NCBI GenBank assembly: GCA_044370375.1
Contig: JBILVQ010000121.1
Span: 1-9,377, forward strand
Length of the DNA stretch: 9,377 nt
DNA from: JBILVQ01 sp044370375
Lineage (GTDB): Bacteria; Bacteroidota; Bacteroidia; UBA4408
Reading direction: 5' to 3'
Part shown: positions 1-7,556 of the stretch, piece by piece
Layout: each line of letters starts with the position of its first letter
How positions within the stretch are numbered: position 1 is the first letter of the stretch
Translations under genes and position numbers: made by a program
The notes under the pieces: model-generated
What the model saw: only the letters and a program-made list of their open reading frames with translations
The model's database searches: none
Told to the model about the DNA's origin: nothing

Positions 1-181
1 CCCTGTCGGGAACTCCGGCAAACTTTTCTGTTTTTTGCCATGTTTTTCCACCATCGGTTGTTACTTGAATAAGACCATCATCGGTTCCTGCAACAATTAA
101 ATTTTCATCGGTGAAAGATTCGGCAAGAGCAGTAATGTTACCATAAATAGAGGTCGATTGATTTTTGGCAATGGCATCCAC
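1..181 (-). pseudogene. Continuation of the Asp-box propeller gene in a shifted frame (partial, runs off left edge)
   Basis: Read on the minus strand from codon 181-179, this stretch is open to the window edge and gives DAIAKNQSTSIYGNITAL, then GTDDGLIQVTTDGGKTW and FAGVPDR. These are characteristic of the later propeller blades of the same family, including a ninth Asp-box (TTDGGKTW). It is the natural C-terminal continuation of the gene starting at 1764, moved into a different frame. In family members I recall about 20-25 residues between the preceding Asp-box Trp and this (V/M)DAxAKN segment, a stretch that includes a DLTRQ-like motif. None of that is present here, so an out-of-frame deletion fits better than a one-base slip. 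The rest of the gene lies outside the window. Confidence 0.75.
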
Positions 182-1764
182 GTATTTCCGCGGTCATCGC
201 TTCTGAATACTTTTTGGGCTGCAAAATAAAGTCTTGTATTGGCCGCATGGCTGATGATGAGGGGAGCATCCCAGTTGAAACGGTATGCAGGCTCATCGCC
301 TTTTTCCTGAGGTTTGATATCAAGAGCTTCTCCTGTTTTTTTGTCGTAACGAACCAGTCCTCCATACTGCCATTGAGAGTAAACAATGTTAGGGTCTTTG
401 GGGTCGATGGCCGGTTCAAACCCATCACCACCAACGGTTACAAACCAATCGGCATTGGTAATTCCACTGGCACTGATGGTTCTTGACGGACCACCAAGGG
501 TATTGTTATCTTGCGTTCCGCCATACACATTGTAAAAGGGCAAGGCGTTATCAACGGCAACCCGGTAGAATTGGGTAATGGGGAGATTCGACTTGAAGTT
601 CCAGGTTGCAGCCCCATCAAAGCTTTCATACAATCCTCCATCGCAACCCATTAACAGGTGGGCCGTATTTTTAGGATTAATCCATAAGGAGTGATTGTCA
701 ACATGCTTATTTTTTTCACCAACTTTTTTGAAGTTTTTACCACCATCGGTAGTGACCATGGCCCAAGTATCCATGCTGTAAACTTTATCAGCATTCACAG
801 GGTCGGCAAAAATTTCAATGTAGTAATTGCCTGCAGTGCTATGACCGGAGCGTTTCTCCCAACTGGCCCCACGATTGACAGAGCGGTAGAAGCCTTTTTC
901 ATCCTCGTTTCCTTCTATAATGGCATAAACATAATCAGGGTTCACCGGGCTAACCGCCAGACTGGCTCTTCCCATATCGGATTTGGGCAGGCCACTGCTG
1001 AGTTTATTCCAAGTTTCACCGCCATCGGTGCTTTTATAAATGGCAGAACCGGGTCCTCCGCTAATGTAAGTCCATTCATGTCTTCTGCGCTGATGAGCAC
1101 AGGCATATAATACGTTGGGGTCGCGCGGGTCAAAGTGAACCTCATTGAAACCGGTGTTTTCATCTACAAATAAAACTTGTTTCCAGTTTTTACCGCCATC
1201 ATTGCTGCGATAAATGCCTCTATCGCCTCCGGCCGACCACAAAGGACCATAGGCAGCAACAAAAATATTGTTGGAGTTTTTGGGGTCGATGATGATTTTA
1301 CCGATGTGTTCTGACTTTTTCAGACCCATGTTTTTCCAGGATTTACCGCCATCTTCCGATTTGTAAATTCCATCACCATAGGCCACACTTCGTTGATTGT
1401 TGTTTTCACCGGTGCCCACCCAAAGGGTATATGGATTGGAAGGGTCGATGGTGATGCAGCCAATAGAGTAGGAGCCTTGTTGATCAAAGATGGGATAAAA
1501 GGTGGTTCCGGCATTGTCGGTTTTCCACACACCGCCTGATGCTGCGGCAATATACCATTGAGAAAAGTTGTTGGGGTTAACCGCAATATCTCCCACACGG
1601 CCCGAGGTTACAGCAGGACCAATGCTTCTGAATTTGAAGGATTGGTAGGTTTCGGGAGCATGAATGGGCTCGGGTTTGGGTGCTTCTGCCGCTTTGGTTT
1701 GGGCTGAAAGCTGGCCATTGAACAGAAAAAGTGATAGGGCAAGAAGGGGGTAAAGTTTCTTCAT
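97..1764 (-). CDS. Secreted Asp-box (BNR/sortilin-like) beta-propeller protein, N-terminal part up to a frameshift
   Basis: This encodes a secreted multi-bladed propeller of the WD40/YVTN/BNR-like, Vps10/sortilin-related type common in Bacteroidota, often annotated as a glycosyl hydrolase although catalysis is rarely shown. The start at 1764 gives a clean signal peptide (MKKLYPLLALSLFLFNGQLSAQ, cut near residue 22). The frame is open to 1815, but that longer form would place 17 non-signal residues in front, so I reject it. Asp-box motifs of the S/T-x-D-x-G-x-x-W/F type recur near residues 82, 136, 187, 245, 294, 338, 381 and 521, and the segment 413-450 (GGTQDNN, then GGDGFEPAIDP) is typical of this family. 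Family members usually have about 1000 residues or more. Here the frame is good only to residue 529 (Trp, codon 180-178), then reads unrelated residues to a stop at 97, while the true continuation lies in another frame. The gene is therefore probably broken in this sequence. Family assignment is firm; its substrate is unknown. Confidence 0.85.
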   Translation of the reverse strand: MKKLYPLLALSLFLFNGQLSAQTKAAEAPKPEPIHAPETYQSFKFRSIGPAVTSGRVGDIAVNPNNFSQWYIAAASGGVWKTDNAGTTFYPIFDQQGSYSIGCITIDPSNPYTLWVGTGENNNQRSVAYGDGIYKSEDGGKSWKNMGLKKSEHIGKIIIDPKNSNNIFVAAYGPLWSAGGDRGIYRSNDGGKNWKQVLFVDENTGFNEVHFDPRDPNVLYACAHQRRRHEWTYISGGPGSAIYKSTDGGETWNKLSSGLPKSDMGRASLAVSPVNPDYVYAIIEGNEDEKGFYRSVNRGASWEKRSGHSTAGNYYIEIFADPVNADKVYSMDTWAMVTTDGGKNFKKVGEKNKHVDNHSLWINPKNTAHLLMGCDGGLYESFDGAATWNFKSNLPITQFYRVAVDNALPFYNVYGGTQDNNTLGGPSRTISASGITNADWFVTVGGDGFEPAIDPKDPNIVYSQWQYGGLVRYDKKTGEALDIKPQEKGDEPAYRFNWDAPLIISHAANTRLYFAAQKVFRSDDRGNTWMPLPKINRPLFMVTLLLLPNLSPMKI

Positions 1765-1783
1765 AAGGGGTTTTTTACTGCCC

Positions 1784-1791
1784 CAAATGTA
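1784..1791 (-). promoter_or_regulatory. Candidate -7 promoter box (TACATTTG) of the Asp-box propeller gene
   Basis: On the minus strand this reads TACATTTG, a perfect match to the Bacteroidota -7 consensus TAnnTTTG. It lies about 20 bases before the ATG at 1764, which would give a short leader of roughly a dozen bases, normal for this phylum. The -33 element is not clear: a TTGACA sequence lies only 11 bases upstream, closer than the usual spacing of about 19-21. Confidence 0.5.
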
Positions 1792-1854
1792 TAAAGTAGT
1801 GTCAATGCTGCCCATAGGGCCGTGTTAAAATGCCTTAATAAGGTGGTTTTGCGC

Positions 1855-1895
1855 AATTTTTAACGATTGAAGTTGGGAAGGGAAGGTTAAAAATT
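1855..1895. repeat. Perfect 10-bp inverted repeat with 21-base spacer in the divergent intergenic region
   Basis: AATTTTTAAC at 1855-1864 is matched exactly by its reverse complement GTTAAAAATT at 1886-1895. The arms are 31 bases apart, start to start, close to three helical turns. The pair lies between the divergent Asp-box propeller and RRM genes, so it could be an operator for either. Nine of the ten bases are A or T, which raises the chance that it is accidental. The rest of the intergenic region 1765-1994 is AT-rich, holds the short palindrome CCTTAATAAGG at 1833-1843 and the candidate promoters, and shows no gene. Confidence 0.4.
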
Positions 1896-1932
1896 AGAAA
1901 AAATACGATTAATGAAAATAAATATGAAGATT

Positions 1933-1966
1933 TTTGTCGGTAGTGTCAAAAATTGTTTTACTTTTA
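1933..1966 (+). promoter_or_regulatory. Candidate promoter of the RRM protein gene
   Basis: TTTG at 1933-1936 and TACTTTTA at 1959-1966 resemble the Bacteroidota -33 and -7 boxes (TTTG and TAnnTTTG) with a 22-base spacer. The last base of the -7 box does not match. Transcription would start near 1972, leaving a leader of about 20 bases before the ATG at 1995. The assignment rests on consensus matching in AT-rich DNA and is tentative. Confidence 0.35.
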
Positions 1967-1994
1967 CCCCTGTATTAATTTTTTTTCATCCAAA

Positions 1995-2294
1995 ATGAAC
2001 CTTTACATTGGAAATCTTGATTACACAATCAAGGAACAGAATCTTCGCGAATTATTTGAACAAGTAGGAGAAGTATCCTCAGTGAAAATTATCAGCGACA
2101 AAATGACCGGCAGAAGCAAAGGCTTTGCCTTTGTTGAAATGCCAAATGATGAGGAAGCGAACAACGCTATCCAAAATTTTCACGGGCAACCTCTGAAAAA
2201 CAGAAACATTACTGTTAACGAAGCTAGACCAAGACCGGAAGGTGGAGGTGGTGGCCGCGATAATGGTGGTTACAACAACAGAAGGTCATACTAA
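1995..2294 (+). CDS. RRM-domain RNA-binding protein with glycine-rich tail
   Basis: This is a single RNA recognition motif protein of 99 residues, a type widespread in Bacteroidota and likely a cytoplasmic post-transcriptional regulator or RNA chaperone. RNP2 is at residues 3-8 (LYIGNL) and RNP1 at 42-49 (KGFAFVEM), with the aromatic residues that stack on RNA bases (Tyr4, Phe43, Phe45) in place. The RRM ends near residue 78. The tail, 79-99, is Gly/Arg/Asn-rich (EGGGGGRDNGG, ending RRSY), as in bacterial and cyanobacterial RRM proteins. The ATG at 1995 is chosen because the RRM starts directly after it; the frame is open back to 1953, but that would add 14 hydrophobic residues foreign to the family. 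The gene stands alone: the propeller gene is divergent and a terminator follows. Its RNA targets cannot be read from sequence. Confidence 0.95.
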   Translation: MNLYIGNLDYTIKEQNLRELFEQVGEVSSVKIISDKMTGRSKGFAFVEMPNDEEANNAIQNFHGQPLKNRNITVNEARPRPEGGGGGRDNGGYNNRRSY

Positions 2295-2325
2295 TTCTTT
2301 GTTCCGGATTTATTCCGGAAAGAAT
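2294..2325 (+). other. Stem-loop directly after the RRM stop codon
   Basis: TTCCGGA at 2302-2308 pairs with TCCGGAA at 2314-2320 across a 5-base loop. The stem can extend through ATTCT (2294-2298) and AGAAT (2321-2325), with three unpaired bases (2299-2301) on the left side. It starts at the stop codon and lies a few bases before the terminator hairpin. It could protect the 3' end of the mRNA or be a protein-binding element; neither is shown. Confidence 0.5.
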
Positions 2326-2328
2326 TTC

Positions 2329-2357
2329 AAGGCGGGTTCATCCCCGCCTTTTTTTTT
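2329..2357 (+). terminator. Intrinsic terminator after the RRM gene
   Basis: AAGGCGGG (2329-2336) pairs with CCCGCCTT (2343-2350) around the six-base loop TTCATC, and a run of nine T bases follows (2349-2357, overlapping the end of the stem). This is a textbook factor-independent terminator for the RRM transcript and separates it from the next gene. Confidence 0.85.
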
Positions 2358-2397
2358 GTCCTAATTTCAAACTATCTTCACGCCACTTATTCAACTC

Positions 2398-4050
2398 ATG
2401 AAATCAAAAATTTTAGCACTTTTTCTTTTGCTTGCCTTGGTTGGCAACAATTGTCAGGCCCAGTTGGCCAACATTACTTTTGGCGCTTCCGGCAAGGAAA
2501 CCAAATTCAATTTTTATCCCTTTTTTCTGGGTTCAGATGAAACCGGATATTATGTAATGCGCATGAAGAAAACCGGTGTTCCCGGTATCAAAGTATTTAA
2601 AGGTGGCGATTCAAAATCCAAAATGGCATTAATGCTGTTGGGTTTCGCCAAATTTAGAAGCGATGCTAAATTGGTAAATCCATCCAGCTATATGTCGCCT
2701 TATGCAGAGTATTATCTCGAAAAATACGACAACAATCTGGCGCTTTCTTATCAAAAGGATATCATTTTGCCTGATGTAAAGAACGAAGATTTTCTGGTGA
2801 AGAATGCCTTCTTTGCCGGAGGAAAAATTTATTTGTTCAGCACCACCTGGTATAGCAAACTCAATAAAACCGTAGCACGAATTCATGAAATTGATCGTGA
2901 TGGTAAATTTGGTAAAGCCACAGAAGTTGGGACCATTGAGGGGAAAACCAAAAACAATGAATCGGACGACAATACTTTTGAATGCAAGTTGTCGGCCAAT
3001 GGTAAGCACATTATTGTTTTCAACACCCAAATGGATGATGAGAAAAAACCAAAAACGATGACAGCCATGTTGTTGGATCCCTCCTTAGCCATCATCTGGA
3101 AAAACACTTTTGAAATTGACCCTAAAGATGATTTGGATGTAATGGATATTACCCTTGACGATAAAGGTCATTTGTATGCAACTTGTCAGGTATTTTATCC
3201 TGAAAAAGAAGCAAAAAACTACAGTCAGAAGTTTTTTTACAAAGTGTTTTATTTGCCCGGTACACAAGGAACACAAAAATCGTATGAATTAAACCTGGGT
3301 GCCGATGTTTACGTGTCGGATTTGAAGATTGTTTGGGATGATAACGGAAACCCCGTTATTACCGGCTTTTACTCAGAAAAATCGGCCAATAAAATCAAAG
3401 GCTTTTACAGCAAAACCCTCGATCCGGTAAGCTTTACAGAAACCGGCAAGGTAATGGCTGATTTTGATACCCGTTTTCAAATTGAAATGGAAGGTGCCAA
3501 GAAAGGAGCCAAAGGGAAAGAAATCAGTGACCTTCACATTCGTAAAATGTTCCCCAATGCCGATGGCACCATCACTTTTGTGGCTGAAAAATACTGGATT
3601 GAAGCTCACGATAACAACAATAACTCCATGCTGGGTGCAGCACTGGGTAGCTACAATTTTTATTACAATTATGAAGACATTTTATTGTTTAACATGACCA
3701 TTGACGGGAAAATGAATTGGGTAAAAAAGGTGTTGAAATACCAAAGAACCTACAACGATGGTGGCTTGTTCAACTCCTTTATTGCAACCAAAAAAGGAGA
3801 CGATATCTTTTTGGTTTACAATGCCAACAGAAACGATCCGGACGATATCATGATTAACCCAAACAAGGCCGTGGCCTATGTTTCAAAGGTGGATAAGAAT
3901 GGTAAGTCGGTTACCGAAAAACTGTTTAATGCCAAAGAAGCAGAGGTTATCATGACCCCGCGCATTCACTACAAAGCCAACGACAGCAAGGTTATTATTC
4001 ACAACATCAAAAACTCAGAATACAAGTATGCTGAGGTTAATTTTCAATAA
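2398..4050 (+). CDS. Exported protein of unknown function, possibly beta-propeller-like
   Basis: I do not recognise a named family. The 550-residue product begins with a signal peptide (MKSKILALFLLLALVGNNCQAQ, cut near residue 22). Cys19 does not sit in a good lipobox (GNN before it), so a lipoprotein is unlikely. There is no T9SS sorting tail, so the protein probably stays in the periplasm or acts at the outer membrane. The rest has no hydrophobic segment long enough to span a membrane and alternates short beta-strand-like stretches with Asp/Gly/Asn turns, for example DRDGKFG (167-173), DDKGHLYA (254-261), DGKMNWVKK (436-444) and DKNGKSV (499-505), a pattern seen in propeller proteins. The segment 440-485 (NWVKK, QRTYNDGG, then FLVYNANRNDPDD) resembles a block I recall in other Bacteroidota exported proteins. 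No clear Shine-Dalgarno or TAnnTTTG box precedes it; TATCTTCA at 2373 is a weak candidate. The next gene starts 34 bases later, so co-transcription is likely. Confidence 0.85.
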   Translation: MKSKILALFLLLALVGNNCQAQLANITFGASGKETKFNFYPFFLGSDETGYYVMRMKKTGVPGIKVFKGGDSKSKMALMLLGFAKFRSDAKLVNPSSYMSPYAEYYLEKYDNNLALSYQKDIILPDVKNEDFLVKNAFFAGGKIYLFSTTWYSKLNKTVARIHEIDRDGKFGKATEVGTIEGKTKNNESDDNTFECKLSANGKHIIVFNTQMDDEKKPKTMTAMLLDPSLAIIWKNTFEIDPKDDLDVMDITLDDKGHLYATCQVFYPEKEAKNYSQKFFYKVFYLPGTQGTQKSYELNLGADVYVSDLKIVWDDNGNPVITGFYSEKSANKIKGFYSKTLDPVSFTETGKVMADFDTRFQIEMEGAKKGAKGKEISDLHIRKMFPNADGTITFVAEKYWIEAHDNNNNSMLGAALGSYNFYYNYEDILLFNMTIDGKMNWVKKVLKYQRTYNDGGLFNSFIATKKGDDIFLVYNANRNDPDDIMINPNKAVAYVSKVDKNGKSVTEKLFNAKEAEVIMTPRIHYKANDSKVIIHNIKNSEYKYAEVNFQ

Positions 4051-4084
4051 TCCGGTTTTTAAACAAATCTAAACTTCAATAGCA

Positions 4085-7000
4085 ATGAAGAAAGTTTTCG
4101 CCATCGGTTTTTTTCTTGCCCTCTTCATGCAAATGATGAGTCCGCAAGGGTATGTTGCTACTGCCGGTCCCGGTGATACAGTGGTAGTGCGTACCTTTAA
4201 TTTCGACACCAACATGCGTGCCGGTGTTTTCCAATTCCCCGACGATACCACCAAAACTTGGGAAAAAATTACCATGTTGTACAGCATGCGTTGCAAGAAT
4301 GGATTGGTTTCTACCGGTTCCAATACCAATCTTGGATGCGGAGAATGGGATTACAATTGCTATACCTACTTAGTAGATTCTACTCAAACCGATTCCTTGA
4401 AATTAACCCATCCCAATTATTTGGTGAGTAATTTTTCAGGCAACACTTTTTACTTTACTTCCAATCCGGTTTATAATTACACCCAAACCCAACAACAGGT
4501 AGTAAATTATTTAAGTGTAATTACAGAAGATACTACCGTTTTGGGAAATGGAACCATGGCCCTGAATCATCCATTGAATCCCTCTAGTTTAGTTTCAAGA
4601 ACACAATATTTGTGGACTGCAACTGAATTGTTGGCAGGTGGATTAACCGCAGGTGACATTACCGGTTTAAGACTTGACTTAAGTGGCATCGCCGGATATA
4701 CACTTTCTAATTTTAGCATTCGGATAAAGGCAACCGCAAGTGATTCATTGCAAGCGGGTGCCCCTGATTTGGATGGATTTAGTAGTGTTTACTTTTCTAA
4801 TACTTTTTTTCCTTCAACAGGTATTCAGGCTTTTCCCTTCCTTAGTGCATTTAATTGGGATGGTATTGCCAACCTGATTGTGGAGTTTTCTTTTACCAAT
4901 GCCACCTCTTTGAGTTTGGCCGCTACCGTTCAAGGCGATATGGCCACCGCAGGAAAATCTTTGCAAAGCAATACGGATGATAGTTTCCTGTGGTTAAATC
5001 ACAATGGTCAGTTTATTGATGTTCCCGATACTGCTTTTTCGTCCATCAACAATGAGATTACGCTGGCTTTTTGGGTGTACGGAAATCCAGCCTCTTTACC
5101 AGCAAATACAACCATTATTGAAGGTGTTGATCAAAACAATCAACGTCAATTAAATCTACATCTACCTTGGAGCGACTCAAATATTTATTTTGATTGTGGC
5201 AATGTTGGAGGTGTTTATGACAGAATCAACCTTGCAGCCAACAATGCTGATATTGAAGGAAAATGGAATTTTTGGACCTTTACCAAAAACGCAGTAACCG
5301 GGATAATGAGAATTTATTTGAACGGAGCCCTTTGGCACACTGGTACCGGTAAAACCAAACCCATTACCATGACTGATTTAAAAATTGGTACCAGTTCCAA
5401 TGGCGGTTTGGGGTATTATGGCGGACTCAATGAGCTTAGTTTGTGGAACAAGGAATTGTCCCTGTCGTCTATCCGCCTGCTAATGCACCAAAGCATTCAG
5501 CCTTCGCACCCTGATTACGCCTTTTTAACAGCGTATTATCCATTGAATGAAGGCAGTGGTTCAAGCATTACAGACAATTCGCCAATCCTGGCCAATACAC
5601 AAGTAATCAATCCCTCTTGGAGAAGTATTCGTGGTGCGGATTTGTACATGAATTTTAGCGATTTAGGTCAGCGTCCTAATTTGTTGCTTATTCAAGGAAG
5701 CTACACCGATACAGTGATTACAACAACTGTATTGGATTCTGTGCTGAGTTCAGGTGTTTCTGTGTCTTCTTATCAGGTTATCAGTAACAACCTGGTTGCG
5801 ATAGACACGGTTTATGGTTGGCAGGCCGGCAATAATTTTGTTTACAACACGGCCGGAGCTGTGGTGGATACCCTGTTTACGAACCCTACAGATACGTTCA
5901 ACATTAGCCAAATGAACTATTACCGCAAACGTCCGATGCGTGTAGAGTTAATCAACTTTATCACTCCCTATGGAATTAATCTCAACATGAACGGATTAAT
6001 CGGAAAAACATGGGAGTTTGATGTAACGGATTACGCCCCCATTTTGAAAGGGAAACGTTTTATGGCCATGGAAGACGGAGCTTATCAGGAAGACAATGAC
6101 ATCAAGTTTGTTTTTACCGAAGGAACTCCACCACGCGATGTAATGAGTTTACAACAAATATGGCCTAGTGGCAGCTGGGTTTTTCCGTCTTACAATGATA
6201 TCGTTAATAACGTACATTTTGAGCCAAGAACACTTCCTCTCTCTGCCAATGCTGCCCAATTTAAAATCAGAAGTGCAATTTCCGGTCACGGACAGGAGGG
6301 AGAATTTATACCACGAAATCATACCATTCGCGTTAACAACTCGGTTGATTTAACCCGTCAGGTGTGGAAATTCTGTGGCGATAATCCTATTTATCCGCAA
6401 GGTGGAACTTGGGTGTATGATCGTGCCGGTTGGTGCCCTGGTGCTGCGGTAGATGTAGCGGAGTATGAATTAGATGGAATTGCTACACCGGGCCAGGCCT
6501 TGCCCATCGACTATACTTTGCCCCCAGTTGGTAATCCCGGATCTTCCAATTATCGGGTCAACAATCAACTCGTAGCCTATGGTCCAGCTAATTTTACTTC
6601 TGATGCGGCTATTGATTTTATCACCAAGCCTTCTCGCAGAACCGAATTCGGCCGCCTGAATCCTTTGTGCGATAAGCCCTTAATCACCATAAAAAATACC
6701 GGATCAACCACCCTTACTTCTTTAACAATTGTTTATGGTCGTGTTGGAGGTACCATGTCAACCTATACCTGGAATGGTAATCTTGAGTTTATGAAAACCA
6801 CACAGGTTGAACTTCCTACGCCCAATTGGCAAAGCAGCAATCAACCGCAGTTTATTGCCTATGTAAAGAATCCGAACGGTGCAGCTGATCAGTACGCGTA
6901 TAATGACACGCTGCGCAGTGATTTTGAAGGAACGCCATATTATCCTTCTAAATTGATTTTCGAATTAAAAACCAACAATTACGGATATGAGACGGAGTTT

Positions 7001-7540
7001 ACCTTAAAAGACTCTGTAGGATTACCCATTCTTCAACGTACAGGTTTGCAGGCGAATACCACCTACCGCGATACCCTTACTTTGGGAACCGGTTGCTATA
7101 CCGTTTACCTAACAGATCAAGGGAATGATGGTCTTTCTTTTTGGGCGAATAGCGCGCAGGGAAGCGGATTTTTCCGTATCAGGGATGCCTCCACCAATCA
7201 ATTGATTAAAACCTTCAATGGCGATTTCGGACATAATATTTACCAGCAGTTTACTGTCAACTATATTTTGCCGGTTGAAGAAATTCAAGGCAATGCCGCA
7301 CAAGGTTTGACCTTGTATCCTAATCCGGCAAGTGACGAGTTTTCGTTGCCTTATTTGTCGCAAGCTGAGATTACATTGGTTAATTTGCTTGGCGAGACCG
7401 TTAAGCAGGAGAGTTTGCGTGTTACAAACGACACCGAAAAAATTAATATCAATACTTCTGATCTACCCGCAGGTGTTTATTTGTTCAGTGTTAGAAGCAA
7501 TGACCAACTGATGGTAAAAAGGATTCAGATTACCAGATAG
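4085..7540 (+). CDS. Secreted PNGase F-related protein with inserted LamG-like module and T9SS type A sorting domain
   Basis: Peptide-N-glycosidase F (PNGase F) cleaves N-glycans from asparagine in glycoproteins. This 1151-residue protein carries both of its domains. After a signal peptide (about 1-27), the N-terminal domain begins at 30; GCGEWDY (84-90) matches the CDEWDR motif, placing Asp89 at catalytic Asp60. The domain resumes at 618-690 with NFITPYG (624-630) and EGTPPRD (679-685). The C-terminal domain (about 700-860) has SGHG (733-736), Glu740 aligned to catalytic Glu206, NPIYPQGG (767-774) and DRAGWCPG (779-786). The counterpart of Glu118 is unclear. Cys70/85 and Cys764/784 match two PNGase F disulfides; the Cys204-Cys208 pair is missing. 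Between the N-domain halves lie a Bacteroidota beta-sandwich (about 168-280, YLWTATELLAGGLTAGDIT) and a LamG-like concanavalin fold (about 300-490). After 860 come two beta-sandwich segments and a T9SS type A tail (1077-1151, LYPNPASD ... PAGVYLFSV). It is probably secreted or surface-held; activity is inferred. Confidence 0.88.
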   Translation: MKKVFAIGFFLALFMQMMSPQGYVATAGPGDTVVVRTFNFDTNMRAGVFQFPDDTTKTWEKITMLYSMRCKNGLVSTGSNTNLGCGEWDYNCYTYLVDSTQTDSLKLTHPNYLVSNFSGNTFYFTSNPVYNYTQTQQQVVNYLSVITEDTTVLGNGTMALNHPLNPSSLVSRTQYLWTATELLAGGLTAGDITGLRLDLSGIAGYTLSNFSIRIKATASDSLQAGAPDLDGFSSVYFSNTFFPSTGIQAFPFLSAFNWDGIANLIVEFSFTNATSLSLAATVQGDMATAGKSLQSNTDDSFLWLNHNGQFIDVPDTAFSSINNEITLAFWVYGNPASLPANTTIIEGVDQNNQRQLNLHLPWSDSNIYFDCGNVGGVYDRINLAANNADIEGKWNFWTFTKNAVTGIMRIYLNGALWHTGTGKTKPITMTDLKIGTSSNGGLGYYGGLNELSLWNKELSLSSIRLLMHQSIQPSHPDYAFLTAYYPLNEGSGSSITDNSPILANTQVINPSWRSIRGADLYMNFSDLGQRPNLLLIQGSYTDTVITTTVLDSVLSSGVSVSSYQVISNNLVAIDTVYGWQAGNNFVYNTAGAVVDTLFTNPTDTFNISQMNYYRKRPMRVELINFITPYGINLNMNGLIGKTWEFDVTDYAPILKGKRFMAMEDGAYQEDNDIKFVFTEGTPPRDVMSLQQIWPSGSWVFPSYNDIVNNVHFEPRTLPLSANAAQFKIRSAISGHGQEGEFIPRNHTIRVNNSVDLTRQVWKFCGDNPIYPQGGTWVYDRAGWCPGAAVDVAEYELDGIATPGQALPIDYTLPPVGNPGSSNYRVNNQLVAYGPANFTSDAAIDFITKPSRRTEFGRLNPLCDKPLITIKNTGSTTLTSLTIVYGRVGGTMSTYTWNGNLEFMKTTQVELPTPNWQSSNQPQFIAYVKNPNGAADQYAYNDTLRSDFEGTPYYPSKLIFELKTNNYGYETEFTLKDSVGLPILQRTGLQANTTYRDTLTLGTGCYTVYLTDQGNDGLSFWANSAQGSGFFRIRDASTNQLIKTFNGDFGHNIYQQFTVNYILPVEEIQGNAAQGLTLYPNPASDEFSLPYLSQAEITLVNLLGETVKQESLRVTNDTEKININTSDLPAGVYLFSVRSNDQLMVKRIQITR

Positions 7541-7556
7541 TACATTGTCCTAAAAG

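Noticed and set aside
97..177. Last residues of the 1764-start frame (MPLPKINRPLF onward) as the genuine C-terminus
   Set aside because: They match nothing expected for the family, whereas another frame over the same DNA gives the expected blade sequence with an Asp-box.
214..486. Open frame of 90 codons on the plus strand
   Set aside because: It is antisense to the propeller gene and shows no family motif or promoter.
691..1110. Open frame of 139 codons on the plus strand
   Set aside because: It lies wholly antisense to the well-supported Asp-box propeller gene, has no recognisable domain and is a shadow of its codon pattern.
1765..1815. Upstream ATG at 1815 as the start of the propeller gene
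   Set aside because: It would put 17 non-hydrophobic residues ahead of a perfect signal peptide, and the candidate -7 box lies inside this extension.
1833..1843. Palindrome CCTTAATAAGG as an operator
   Set aside because: It is too short and simple in AT-rich DNA to support by itself; it is mentioned only as part of the intergenic description.
2398..2463. Lipoprotein signal at Cys19 of the 550-residue protein
   Set aside because: The residues before the Cys (GNN) do not fit a lipobox, and a normal signal peptidase I site (QAQ) follows directly.
2629..3030. Open frame of 133 codons on the minus strand
   Set aside because: It is antisense to the exported protein gene 2398-4050, with no recognisable motif.
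4051..4084. Terminator between the 550-residue protein gene and the PNGase F-related gene
   Set aside because: There is a short T run but no stem that could form a hairpin before it.
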